Of a stretch of 64,000 nt of DNA, positions 47,590 through 56,193 are shown one piece after another (within the stretch, counting starts at the first letter, position 1; each line of letters opens with the position of its first letter). The DNA lies in assembly GCF_907164905.1 (NCBI RefSeq), contig NZ_CAJRAF010000002.1, positions 3,100,001 to 3,164,000 on the forward strand, given 5' to 3'. The translations under genes and the position numbers were made by a program. The notes under the pieces are model-generated. The model was given only the letters and a program-made list of their open reading frames with translations. It did not search any database and was not told the DNA's origin. The DNA comes from Dyadobacter sp. CECT 9275 (lineage in GTDB: Bacteria; Bacteroidota; Bacteroidia; Cytophagales; Spirosomataceae).

Positions 47590-48399
47590 ATGATTGATTC
47601 TTCTGCACCCATTGGAATTTTTGACAGCGGAATAGGAGGCATGACGGTTGCAAATGCTGTGACCAGGCTTCTGCCGCAAGAAAATACGATCTATTTCGGC
47701 GATACGGCTCATCTTCCCTATGGAGATAAATCAACTGCCGCCATTCAGGCCTATTCCATCAAAATTTGCAACATGCTCATCCAGCAGAACTGCAAACTGA
47801 TCCTGATCGCCTGTAATTCGGCTTCTGCCGCTGCTTTTGAGCTGGTGCGAGAGTATGTAGGAAGCAAAGCCAAGGTACTGAACGTGATTGACCCCGTGGT
47901 GGATTACAGCAAGGAACATTATGAGGGGAAGACCATCGGGTTAATAGGCACGAAACAAACTGTGCTTTCCAATGTTTACAAGAAGAAAATAGACAGCCTG
48001 GACAAAAATATACATGTCAAATCACTTGCAACACCCTTGCTTGCGCCAATGATCGAAGAAGGCTTTTTTGACAATAACATCAGCGAAAGTATTATTACCA
48101 GCTATCTTTCCGACGCCTCCCTTTCTGGCATCGAAGCCCTCATCCTTGGCTGTACACATTATCCCCTCATTAAAAAGCAAATTGCGGGCTACTACGGCGA
48201 TTCGGTTGAAATTCTTGACACCTCGGAAATCGTAGCACATTCTCTTAAAGCCTGGCTTGAACAACATTATCTCGTCAACGAAAAAGGGGAGGGGAAGCGC
48301 CAGTTTTATGTATCGGATTACACCCTGTCATTTGAACAGTCGACCAGCATCTTTTTTGGTAAACATATCCAGCTGGAACATTATCCACTCTGGGAATAA
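47590..48399 (+). CDS. murI: Glutamate racemase
   Basis: 269 residues from the ATG at 47590 (MIDSSAPIGIFDSGIGGMTV). An upstream in-frame start would read into the promoter region. The two catalytic cysteines are Cys75 in IACNSAS and Cys188 in LGCTHYPL. It makes D-glutamate for peptidoglycan. It is the only confident plus-strand protein gene of the window. Its stop is one base from the stop of the converging glycosidase gene. Confidence 0.96.
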   Translation: MIDSSAPIGIFDSGIGGMTVANAVTRLLPQENTIYFGDTAHLPYGDKSTAAIQAYSIKICNMLIQQNCKLILIACNSASAAAFELVREYVGSKAKVLNVIDPVVDYSKEHYEGKTIGLIGTKQTVLSNVYKKKIDSLDKNIHVKSLATPLLAPMIEEGFFDNNISESIITSYLSDASLSGIEALILGCTHYPLIKKQIAGYYGDSVEILDTSEIVAHSLKAWLEQHYLVNEKGEGKRQFYVSDYTLSFEQSTSIFFGKHIQLEHYPLWE

Positions 48400-48400
48400 G

Positions 48401-50923
48401 TTACGGATACAGAAGCCTCACCGGCCCCAGTAACCCCGAAGGCATAGGCTCCCATTTCGCAGCGCTGAACTTGCCGTATGTAATGTCCGCCATGTTAATG
48501 TCATAAAACTTTTTCCATTCGGGAGCCTGGGTATCCCGAAGTCGCATGTAATTAGCCGATAAATTACTGACCTCAATTTCCAGCAAATTATCTCCGGCTT
48601 TTAAAACCTCCGGCGCAATTGCCAGCCGGAACGGAATACTCCAGGCCACCCCCAGTGGTACTCCGTTGATCTTAACCGATGCGATTTCCCTTACCTCTCC
48701 CAAATCCAGAGACAGTCCTTGCTTTCCTACGAATTCATGGCTCAGATTGAATTTTAAAGTGTATAAACCCTTGCCCGAAAAGTAAAGAGCAGCGTCTGAG
48801 AATTCTGTCCACGATTTTAAAGTTCCTGTGGATGCGTCTGCTGGAAGGGCAGGCCGACCGTTTAAAAAACGGACAGCCCAGATACCCGACAACTCCATGG
48901 CATTTTTTAGAGAAACTACAGCCGAGTCATCAGCCCTATTTTCGGATACCTGTTTCAAAAAGCATGACTGACCTGGAAGCAACGATAAGTAGACCTCCGT
49001 TTTACCTCGGTGCTTTCTGTGGGTTAAAGCGGATTCCTTTCCTGTCAATGGATCGTAGTGTTCAAAATTTTGTCCTTTGCTTATTGTTAGCCAGCCCTCC
49101 GTAAAGGTATTCCCAACATTGGCAATAAAGTACATTACTTTATGATCCAGCCTTTTGCGAATAAAAGTTAAGCCTCTTTCACTCAGTTCCTCTTCAACTG
49201 CACCGTTAGCGATCAGCGATGCTTTCCAATCTGCTGAAACCGAAACCGTTTCGATGCGCTTGAGTTCGTTTATCCCAGCCTTAAACTTTTCCTCACGGGC
49301 CCTATGATTTACATATCCGGTTACCGTGGCTGGGCTACGCTCCTCAAATATTACCCGTGCTCCCCGTTTGGCCAGCCTGGTCAGCTCCTTTAATGTTTGC
49401 TCGGACATGAAAACGCTCTCGGGAATGATAATCGTTTTGTAGATACTTCCCCCAGAATCCAGGTTGCCGCTTTTATCCACGGACAACCTTTTCAATTGAC
49501 TTTCCGAAACGTAATCAAAAGAAAACCCACTCCTCCATAATTTTTCACTGAGTTTTCCAAAGGGCAGCCCAAGCAGCCACTCATCCACATGATGTACGCC
49601 CAGGGAATGTATACCACCCGCAAACTGCGTACGCGTTGCCCACAAATCATGGATAGGAAAATAGACGAGCACGTCGTTATCCGGCCTGGTATTTTGTAAA
49701 ATGTTCTGACAGTTTTCAACATACCTGTTGAGCAGAGGGAAGTATTCTGCAAAATGAGACGTAGCACCAAAGTGGGTAGAAGCATAGAACAACCAGCCGG
49801 GATATACTTCACTGGCAGGGGAATAGGTAGTTCCGTGATAAAAAATATGATTTATCCCTGCCGTGAAAAGCTCATCAATCTGCGGCTTCACCTGTGAAAG
49901 CGATACTTTAAAATGATTGCCTAACCAGGTTCCTGTTTCGGAGCTAACCAGATATTTTCCGGAAAAATGCGCCGCCGAAGAAGCAAATTTCATTCCCAGC
50001 GGGTTGGGCGTACCAAACTGCTTTACAGAATAATCCGGATCAATACTTAAACCGGGAATGGGAAAACGACTTGATCCGAACGACTCTGTTTCGGGAATAT
50101 CCGCCTCATCGTACAGATCCAGCAGATTACCTGGAGAGCCATGGGCCTGATACCTGGTTTTGAAACCATGCTGCCTGCTCCAATCGGTCCAAACATGGGC
50201 GTATCGCTCCCGCAGCAGCTCAGCGAGAGTCTCGTGATAATCTATTTTGACGAGCTGAGATTCTTTCCTATCCGTAGTATCTGTAAAAAGATTCAGCCTG
50301 GCGATAAAATCATACCCCCTCCGTTTTTTGAACTCTTCCTGAAAATCGGCCGTCCAATTGGCACCATATGCCTCATAGGAATCCATATACATGGCCCGCG
50401 GGCGATCCTTTATTTGCAAAAAGGATGAATCAAAACGGATAAGATACTGTGCCATGGCACGCTTGTGAAAGGGATCAAAAACAAGTCCTTCTCCTCCCGG
50501 GGCAGCACGTTTTACTTTCTGCCCTGTTGGCTGTACAGCTATATCTCCATTTTTTACCGACATGGTTTTCGCTGCCATATCAGCTGTTACATTCGGCCCT
50601 CCAAATGGCCAGCCCGTTCCCGTGGTCATATCCACACCGATACCCAGCCGTTTGCCCTCGCGCACGGTATGTCCCATCATTTTCAACCATTCGACAGAGA
50701 GAAATGGCAGAAATTCCTTCTCATATCCTTTTACACCATAAATGGGGATAATATGAACGCCACCTAATCCCGCCTTTTGAAATCCCTGCAACTGAAGAGT
50801 AATATCTCTTTCTGAAACTGCACTGCCCATCCACCACCAGTAAGTCCAGGGTTTGGCGGTGGAAACAGTTTGGGCATAAACCGAACTACAGGTAAATATT
50901 ATCAGTAAGACTAATTTTCGCAT
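48401..50923 (-). CDS. Glycoside hydrolase, family 106-like (alpha-L-rhamnosidase type)
   Basis: 840 residues from the ATG at 50923 (MRKLVLLIIFTCSSVYAQ), which gives a signal peptide; another ATG lies directly before it. The N-terminal barrel begins with WTYWWWMGSAVSERDITLQL and AGLGGVHIIPIYG, the signature of GH106 enzymes. The C-terminus has a beta-sandwich domain (VKINGVPLGVAWSIPFRL, AGDNLLEIEVSNLSANYMRL). It probably removes rhamnose or a similar end sugar from plant or bacterial glycans in the periplasm. No SusCD pair or other glycosidase is next to it. Confidence 0.8.
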   Translation of the reverse strand: MRKLVLLIIFTCSSVYAQTVSTAKPWTYWWWMGSAVSERDITLQLQGFQKAGLGGVHIIPIYGVKGYEKEFLPFLSVEWLKMMGHTVREGKRLGIGVDMTTGTGWPFGGPNVTADMAAKTMSVKNGDIAVQPTGQKVKRAAPGGEGLVFDPFHKRAMAQYLIRFDSSFLQIKDRPRAMYMDSYEAYGANWTADFQEEFKKRRGYDFIARLNLFTDTTDRKESQLVKIDYHETLAELLRERYAHVWTDWSRQHGFKTRYQAHGSPGNLLDLYDEADIPETESFGSSRFPIPGLSIDPDYSVKQFGTPNPLGMKFASSAAHFSGKYLVSSETGTWLGNHFKVSLSQVKPQIDELFTAGINHIFYHGTTYSPASEVYPGWLFYASTHFGATSHFAEYFPLLNRYVENCQNILQNTRPDNDVLVYFPIHDLWATRTQFAGGIHSLGVHHVDEWLLGLPFGKLSEKLWRSGFSFDYVSESQLKRLSVDKSGNLDSGGSIYKTIIIPESVFMSEQTLKELTRLAKRGARVIFEERSPATVTGYVNHRAREEKFKAGINELKRIETVSVSADWKASLIANGAVEEELSERGLTFIRKRLDHKVMYFIANVGNTFTEGWLTISKGQNFEHYDPLTGKESALTHRKHRGKTEVYLSLLPGQSCFLKQVSENRADDSAVVSLKNAMELSGIWAVRFLNGRPALPADASTGTLKSWTEFSDAALYFSGKGLYTLKFNLSHEFVGKQGLSLDLGEVREIASVKINGVPLGVAWSIPFRLAIAPEVLKAGDNLLEIEVSNLSANYMRLRDTQAPEWKKFYDINMADITYGKFSAAKWEPMPSGLLGPVRLLYP

Positions 50924-50994
50924 CATATTTCCGGCTTTTCTTAGTAAAGCCTGAGCTCTCAAATACCACCTGTTCAAACCGTTAATTTTTCCCG

Positions 50995-51031
50995 GTAAAA
51001 AACAATAGCGGACCGTTCACCGCTCCGCTAT
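50995..51031 (-). terminator. Terminator of the respiratory operon
   Basis: Arms ATAGCGGA/TCCGCTAT with an 11-base loop, 27 bases past the last gene. On the minus strand it is followed by TGTTTTTTA. Confidence 0.75.
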
Positions 51032-51058
51032 GCCCTTCTTGTATTTTTGATTGATCCA

Positions 51059-51340
51059 TTACGATGGATAGGCCTGTTTAATTCTCGCAGAAATAAATTC
51101 CCTTTCCTGTCTGATCTTCCGGCTGTTTCTATACCACAAATAACCGATTACCGCCACAATCAGGTATGGCATCACAAACAGATAAACAATCCCCGTATTT
51201 AAGCCGATACCGACATTGTTTCTTCCATTCCCCATCGAACTCTCAACCGATCCCCGACACATGGCACACTGCGCGTAGCTCTCCTGGCCCGCTACCAGGA
51301 ACATTAAGATCAAACTTGTAATGATTAATAGCTTTTTCAT
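51059..51340 (-). CDS. Small membrane protein with a CAMC motif
   Basis: 93 residues from the ATG at 51340 (MKKLLIITSLILMFLVAG). A signal peptide is followed by QCAMCRGSVESSMG, a hydrophobic span (about 49-68, IVYLFVMPYLIVAVIGYLWY) and a basic tail. The C-x-x-C just outside the membrane could bind a metal or react with disulfides. Its start overlaps the DUF420 stop by four bases, so it is the last gene of the oxidase operon. Such small proteins are common in this position in Bacteroidota, with no known role. Confidence 0.75.
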   Translation of the reverse strand: MKKLLIITSLILMFLVAGQESYAQCAMCRGSVESSMGNGRNNVGIGLNTGIVYLFVMPYLIVAVIGYLWYRNSRKIRQEREFISARIKQAYPS

Positions 51341-51876
51341 GAATAATAAGGACTGATCATCAGATACACAATTACACCGCTGACACTTACATACAGCCAG
51401 ATGGGCAAAGCCCATTTCACTGCCTTCCGGTGTTCAGAAAGCTGGTTGGTATAGCCAAAATAAACAGCACGTAATACAAACCAAACGACCACAATCGACA
51501 ACAAAATATGGGAGATCAACAGAAAATAATAAACCGGCCGTATCCATCCTTGTCCGCCATAGGGAGTGGACTCGTTGGAAACGTGATAAAGGATATAGCA
51601 AACCAGGAATACGGCTCCCAGAACAAACGCACCGGTCATTGCCTGTCGATGCGCAGCATAGTTCCTGTTTTTAATAAAATAATATCCCAATAAAAGCAAA
51701 ACGGCCGTAGCGGAGTTAAGCACACCAATGACATGCGGTAATACTTTAGTCCACACTCCCAAGTCTATCTTTTGGCGGACCCCCAGTAATACAGCTACTG
51801 CCACTGGAATGGCAATTGCCAGGATGTTGATAATACGTCTGTATTTTTGTTTATTTTCAATTGTTATAGTTGCCAT
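51337..51876 (-). CDS. DUF420 family membrane protein
   Basis: 179 residues with about five transmembrane segments and conserved histidines (YAAHRQAMTGAFVLGAVFLV, LLISHILLSIVVVWF, SEHRKAVKWALPIW). DUF420 proteins occur next to heme-copper oxidase genes and are distantly related to the CtaG/CtaM assembly proteins. A role in oxidase assembly is inferred. It starts 1 base after the SCO-like gene. Confidence 0.85.
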   Translation of the reverse strand: MATITIENKQKYRRIINILAIAIPVAVAVLLGVRQKIDLGVWTKVLPHVIGVLNSATAVLLLLGYYFIKNRNYAAHRQAMTGAFVLGAVFLVCYILYHVSNESTPYGGQGWIRPVYYFLLISHILLSIVVVWFVLRAVYFGYTNQLSEHRKAVKWALPIWLYVSVSGVIVYLMISPYYS

Positions 51877-51877
51877 A

Positions 51878-52525
51878 TTAATGCTTCAAACGTTCTTTCT
51901 CTTCAAAATTTAAAATCTTAAGCTCAGCCATCAGTCTGTCGATCTCCTCGGGCAATGTGCCATTATAATATCCCCTGGTATATCCCTTCCTGTCTATCAG
52001 GACTAACTTTGAAAAGAGTGGAATGTTTTTCTTTCCTGGTAAATTTGCTTTCATCTGCAGATCCGTCTCAGTCACATGAGCCACCTCTTCCGCCGATCCT
52101 GTTAAAATGGGCCAACCAATCTCCCTGGTGACCGACTTGTCAAGACTATCCGCGGGCTGCTCTGCAATGCTGATCAGTTTCAAACCTTCGATATGTGTTC
52201 TTAATGCATAAATCCTTTTGAGCTGTTCCAACACAAGTTGGCAGGAATCACCGCAATCCGCAGGGATATAGTTGATAACAGTTATATTGCCCCTAAGAGG
52301 CTGCTTGGAATTCGCTGAATTACTTCGTCCCGGAAAATGGATCTCGGGCAAAGCCTTAAAAACGGTATCACTTCCAGCTATAACCACATTTCCTTTCTGA
52401 TCCAGCACCGGATTAAAGTAAGGCAGATCGTAATGGTTAGAAGCAAAATACCGTAAAAATGTAAAAATCAAAGCCGGAATTACCAATGTGAAGATCAGCA
52501 ATCCGGCTTTACCGTATTTTTTCAT
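51878..52525 (-). CDS. SCO-like protein of the oxidase operon, copper ligand altered
   Basis: 215 residues. One N-terminal membrane anchor (about 7-25) is followed by a thioredoxin-like domain. The C-x3-C pair is kept (Cys91 and Cys95 in ADCGDSCQ), but the proline after it is missing. The position of the copper-binding histidine in the other SCO protein (EHIILVD) is lysine here (FSKLVLID, Lys173). The ends align well (RGYYNGTL in this protein, RGIYNGTL in the other). It may act in thiol exchange for the CuA site or in assembly without binding copper in the usual way. Confidence 0.8.
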   Translation of the reverse strand: MKKYGKAGLLIFTLVIPALIFTFLRYFASNHYDLPYFNPVLDQKGNVVIAGSDTVFKALPEIHFPGRSNSANSKQPLRGNITVINYIPADCGDSCQLVLEQLKRIYALRTHIEGLKLISIAEQPADSLDKSVTREIGWPILTGSAEEVAHVTETDLQMKANLPGKKNIPLFSKLVLIDRKGYTRGYYNGTLPEEIDRLMAELKILNFEEKERLKH

Positions 52526-52535
52526 ATTTTCCTAC

Positions 52536-52868
52536 CTACCCGAATATTGCATCGAATATCGCCTGTCCTTCCAGCAAAAGCGCCAGGATCAACCAGGCCA
52601 CAAAAATAATAGGTATCAGTATTGACCAGATCAGCCCTTTGGTTTCATGCTTCAAGTGCATGAATTCCCCTACAATGTAAAAAGCTTTGACGATCGTCAT
52701 TACGATAAATATACCAACTTTGAGAACGCCATGGTGCAGCGTAAAAGCGATGAGGAATTCCAGTGCCGTAATTCCCAATAGGATCCAGAACGTTTTCCAG
52801 ATAGCTTTTCTTTGCTCCGCGCCCGCATTGGGGTCGTCATGATGATGGATGTGATGTGCGTCTGACAT
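52536..52868 (-). CDS. Cytochrome c oxidase subunit IV-like protein
   Basis: 110 residues. A His-rich start (MSDAHHIHHHDD) precedes three transmembrane segments, with VGEFMHLKHETKG between the second and third, as in prokaryotic CyoD/CoxD-type subunits. It probably stabilises the oxidase core. It lies between subunit III and the SCO-like gene. Confidence 0.82.
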   Translation of the reverse strand: MSDAHHIHHHDDPNAGAEQRKAIWKTFWILLGITALEFLIAFTLHHGVLKVGIFIVMTIVKAFYIVGEFMHLKHETKGLIWSILIPIIFVAWLILALLLEGQAIFDAIFG

Positions 52869-52896
52869 ATCTCTTATTTAAACGATATCTTATTAA

Positions 52897-53667
52897 TTAA
52901 ACCAGATAGAAGAATGTAAATACAAACACCCATACCAAATCTACAAAGTGCCAGTATAAACCTACTTTTTCAACCATCTCATAACTGCCTCTCTTGTCAT
53001 AGAAACCAGTTGCAGCGCGGAAGAAGATCAGAATATTCAATATCACCCCGCTGAATACGTGTGTTCCGTGAAAACCTGTGATAAAGAAGAAAAAATCAGC
53101 AAAAGCAGCAGGACCGTACTGATTTTCAGTAAGATTGGCTCCATGAACCGTTTTTTCAACCCAGACACCGTTTTCAATGACTTTCATAACGCTCCCCGCG
53201 TCAGTTCCGTGAATAAAGTGAGACCACTCCCAAGCCTGGCAGCCCAGAAAGGTAAACCCGCCAAGAATTGTCCAAAGCATATACTTCTCAACATTGGCAC
53301 GATCCATCCTGTGTCCTGCTTCCACCGCCAGTACCATTGTAACGCTACTTGCGATCAGGATAAATGTCATGATACCTACAAACACCAGCGGCAATGCAAT
53401 TCCATGTAAAAATGGAACCGCTTCATATACCTTTTCAGGAATGGGCCACCACATGTTAGAAAATGTAAAGTCAGCGACTTCACCTGAAAATGCCGGGAAG
53501 CTAAACCGCTGATATCCGTAAGCTACCAGCAAAGCCGAAAAGGTAAAAGTATCAGAGATGAGGAAAAACCACATCATTAATTTCCCGTAACTCGCTTTCA
53601 TAGGCTCAATACCGCCCATCCAAAGTTTGGGTTCTATCGCGCCAGGTGTTGTTACATTTGCAGCCAT
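52897..53667 (-). CDS. Cytochrome c oxidase subunit III (first paralog)
   Basis: 256 residues with about seven hydrophobic segments. It has the subunit III marks GCQAWEWSHFI, TGFHGTHVFSGVILNI and the C-terminal GLYWHFVDLVWVFVFTFFYL. It binds subunit I and is thought to protect proton uptake. It follows a second, shorter subunit III gene by 13 bases. Confidence 0.9.
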   Translation of the reverse strand: MAANVTTPGAIEPKLWMGGIEPMKASYGKLMMWFFLISDTFTFSALLVAYGYQRFSFPAFSGEVADFTFSNMWWPIPEKVYEAVPFLHGIALPLVFVGIMTFILIASSVTMVLAVEAGHRMDRANVEKYMLWTILGGFTFLGCQAWEWSHFIHGTDAGSVMKVIENGVWVEKTVHGANLTENQYGPAAFADFFFFITGFHGTHVFSGVILNILIFFRAATGFYDKRGSYEMVEKVGLYWHFVDLVWVFVFTFFYLV

Positions 53668-53680
53668 TGGTAAGAAATAA

Positions 53681-54268
53681 TCAATTAAAGGTCAATAAAA
53701 AAACAAAGAGATAAACCCAAAGTATATCTAAAAAATGCCAGTAGGTAACACAAATCTGTATCTGCCGTAAATTCTTGGCATGTATTTTCGACTTGAACGA
53801 GGCGATCCACGCATAGAGCAGAACGATCAGCCCACTCATAATATGAAACCCGTGTAACCCTGTAAATACATAAAAAAAAGAGCCCGAAGGGTTACCTACG
53901 AAATACACATTCATTGCAACCAGTTCCTTCCAGCCCTCAAACTGCATCCACAAAAACGCCAGCCCCAACACAAATGTAATAGAAATTGCTATTCTCAATT
54001 GTTTGAACTGATCTTTTTTTGCCATCTGATAAGCCCATTGCATGCACACACTGCTGATGAGCAGTACACCGGTACTATACCAGAAAATACGTGGCATCTC
54101 AAACTCCAGCCAGTTTCCCTCCGCCCTTCTGACCAGATAGGCACTGGTCTGAGACGCAAAAAGCATAATGATACTTACGAGAAAAAGCCACAGAATGAAC
54201 TTCATCGGATCCATTGCCAACGTTTCCTGCGGTTTCTTCTCTATTTTATACTGCTGAATATTTTCCAT
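53681..54268 (-). CDS. Cytochrome c oxidase subunit III family (second, short paralog)
   Basis: 195 residues from the ATG at 54268 (MENIQQYKIEKKPQETLAMD). An ATG further out lies against the end of ctaB. Five hydrophobic segments are visible, with FTGLHGFHIMSGLIVLLYAW and TYWHFLDILWVYLFVFLLTF near the end. It lacks the first two helices of the long form. Two adjacent subunit III genes are common in this lineage; which one is in the mature enzyme is not known from sequence. Confidence 0.85.
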   Translation of the reverse strand: MENIQQYKIEKKPQETLAMDPMKFILWLFLVSIIMLFASQTSAYLVRRAEGNWLEFEMPRIFWYSTGVLLISSVCMQWAYQMAKKDQFKQLRIAISITFVLGLAFLWMQFEGWKELVAMNVYFVGNPSGSFFYVFTGLHGFHIMSGLIVLLYAWIASFKSKIHAKNLRQIQICVTYWHFLDILWVYLFVFLLTFN

Positions 54269-54285
54269 TTCGCTTAAAATCAATT

Positions 54286-55176
54286 TCACAATTTATCCAA
54301 CAAAAACGCGATCTGTACAATCGGAAGATATATAAACGATCCAAACATCAGTTGTTTCGCCGTCTTATCGGTGCACGAACGCATCAGGTGAAAAGTCTGA
54401 GCCAGAAAAAGTACACCAAAAACAGTAGCTACAAATGCCGAATTAATACCCGTCATTCCAAGCTCATATGGTAACCATCCAATGGGAAGTAAAAACAAGG
54501 TATAGATCATGATCTGTATCGTGGTATCTACATCCTTTAATCCGTTGGCAGGTAATAGTTTGAATCCTGCTCTTTTGTAATCATGATCCAGAACCCATGC
54601 GATCGCCCAAAAATGGGGAAATTGCCAGAAAAATTGAATCGCGAATAATATCCCCGGTTCCAACCCGAAATGATTGGTTGCAGCCACCCATCCGATCATC
54701 GGTGGAAAAGCCCCAGGAAACGCTCCTACAAAAACCGCGATAGGTCCCACCCTTTTTAGTGGTGTGTATACAAATCCGTATAAAACTAGAGACAACAGAG
54801 AGATCAGCGCGGTACTGAGGTTAAACATGAAACCAAATATCAGTAAAGAACCTACTCCCAAAAACACCGCCCATACAATGGCCTGCTCAACCGTAATCCT
54901 CCCACTTGGCAGGGGACGACCGGCCGTCCTTTTCATCAGCTTATCCAGATCCGTTTCCAGTATCTGGTTAATGATGTTCGCCGAACCTGTTATTCCTATT
55001 GAAGCTAAAACAAAGAACGATAATTTACCAAGATCCACTTCCTTAGCTCCGAGACAATAACCCATCGCGCCCGAAAATGCGATTAAGGAGGCCAGTCTGA
55101 ATTTCAGAAGCTCGAATAAAACTCTTACACTTTCTAAGGGCCGGTCAAAACCAATAGTATTGTCTGTTGACGTCAT
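54286..55176 (-). CDS. ctaB: Protoheme IX farnesyltransferase (heme O synthase)
   Basis: 296 residues with about eight transmembrane segments. The prenyltransferase aspartate motif is NQILETDLDKLMKRTAGRPL, and a second conserved region is AWVLDHDYKRAGFKLLP. It adds a farnesyl chain to heme B. The following step to heme A is encoded by ctaA, 12 bases upstream, so the operon makes the cofactor for its own oxidase. Confidence 0.95.
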   Translation of the reverse strand: MTSTDNTIGFDRPLESVRVLFELLKFRLASLIAFSGAMGYCLGAKEVDLGKLSFFVLASIGITGSANIINQILETDLDKLMKRTAGRPLPSGRITVEQAIVWAVFLGVGSLLIFGFMFNLSTALISLLSLVLYGFVYTPLKRVGPIAVFVGAFPGAFPPMIGWVAATNHFGLEPGILFAIQFFWQFPHFWAIAWVLDHDYKRAGFKLLPANGLKDVDTTIQIMIYTLFLLPIGWLPYELGMTGINSAFVATVFGVLFLAQTFHLMRSCTDKTAKQLMFGSFIYLPIVQIAFLLDKL

Positions 55177-55188
55177 TCCAAATTCATT

Positions 55189-56193
55189 TTAATCCCTCAC
55201 ACCGCTTTGCAAACTCAAATACCTGTTCGGATTAACTAATAAATATATTATAAACTGTAGTCCCAAAAGCAATATTCCAAAGGTGAGATGCAAAGGTTGC
55301 GCAAAAGGAGGCACTCCCAAATACGCCATTATGATACCTGTTAAAATTTCCGCACCCAACACCACCAAACATCCCTTTATGTATTTTTCAACACTATCCC
55401 TACTATTCCCTGCTCCACGGATCAGATAAAACCAGTAGAGATTAGCGCCTAGAACCAGCAAAGAGAAAGATCTGTGAACATAAAATCTGGCACCGAGCTG
55501 CTCTATCCATTCCGTACGCGCTTGGTAACCCAGTATTCTGATCACCTCATCCATATTCTCCCTCACCTGCGTCCCGATCAGTACCTGAACAAGGGTAATA
55601 CTAAGCACAAATATACCTACTCCTGCTACGCCCTTTTGCGGTTTTTCACTGCCCTCTGAATATGTATACTTTGAAAGTACGTATACGTAAATCAGTATAA
55701 ACACAATTACTATGGCCAGCAACATATGCAGGGTAACAATTACCGGGTGTAATTCAAAGCTTACCACCTTTGCACCAAGCCATCCCTGAAAACCTACCAG
55801 TAGAAATGCCGCCAGCGCATAATAAAAAATACGCTTCTGAGATTTCAGATAAGCCCAGGAAGCCAGAAGGGTCAGAAAAATCATCAACCCTGTAAAAGCT
55901 CCCAGCAACCGGTTAACGTACTCCGTCCAGGTTTTAACGGCGTTAAACTCAATCTCTCCCTTTAATTTGGTACCATAAATCTCCTTGTAGTTGACAGGGA
56001 GCTCGGATAACTCAGTTGGCGGTACCCACCTTCCGAAACACTTCGGCCAGTCAGGGCAGCCCATACCTGCACCTGTACTACGAACAACTCCACCTGCTAT
56101 AATCAACAAATAGAGTGTAATAACTGTATTCAGGGCCAGCCGTTTGAAACGACGGCTGGCTTTCGAATTAATGAGAGGTTTTGAACTGATCAT
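55189..56193 (-). CDS. ctaA: Heme A synthase (CtaA/COX15 family)
   Basis: 334 residues from the ATG at 56193 (MISSKPLINSKASRRFKRLA), overlapping the end of subunit I by 26 bases. Eight transmembrane segments are visible, with RSTGAGMGCPDWPKCFGRWV near the start, which contains the conserved extracytoplasmic Cys pair, plus ELHPVIVTLHMLLA and FYVHRSFSLLVL histidines. It oxidises the methyl group of heme O to formyl. The overlap suggests coupled translation. Confidence 0.93.
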   Translation of the reverse strand: MISSKPLINSKASRRFKRLALNTVITLYLLIIAGGVVRSTGAGMGCPDWPKCFGRWVPPTELSELPVNYKEIYGTKLKGEIEFNAVKTWTEYVNRLLGAFTGLMIFLTLLASWAYLKSQKRIFYYALAAFLLVGFQGWLGAKVVSFELHPVIVTLHMLLAIVIVFILIYVYVLSKYTYSEGSEKPQKGVAGVGIFVLSITLVQVLIGTQVRENMDEVIRILGYQARTEWIEQLGARFYVHRSFSLLVLGANLYWFYLIRGAGNSRDSVEKYIKGCLVVLGAEILTGIIMAYLGVPPFAQPLHLTFGILLLGLQFIIYLLVNPNRYLSLQSGVRD

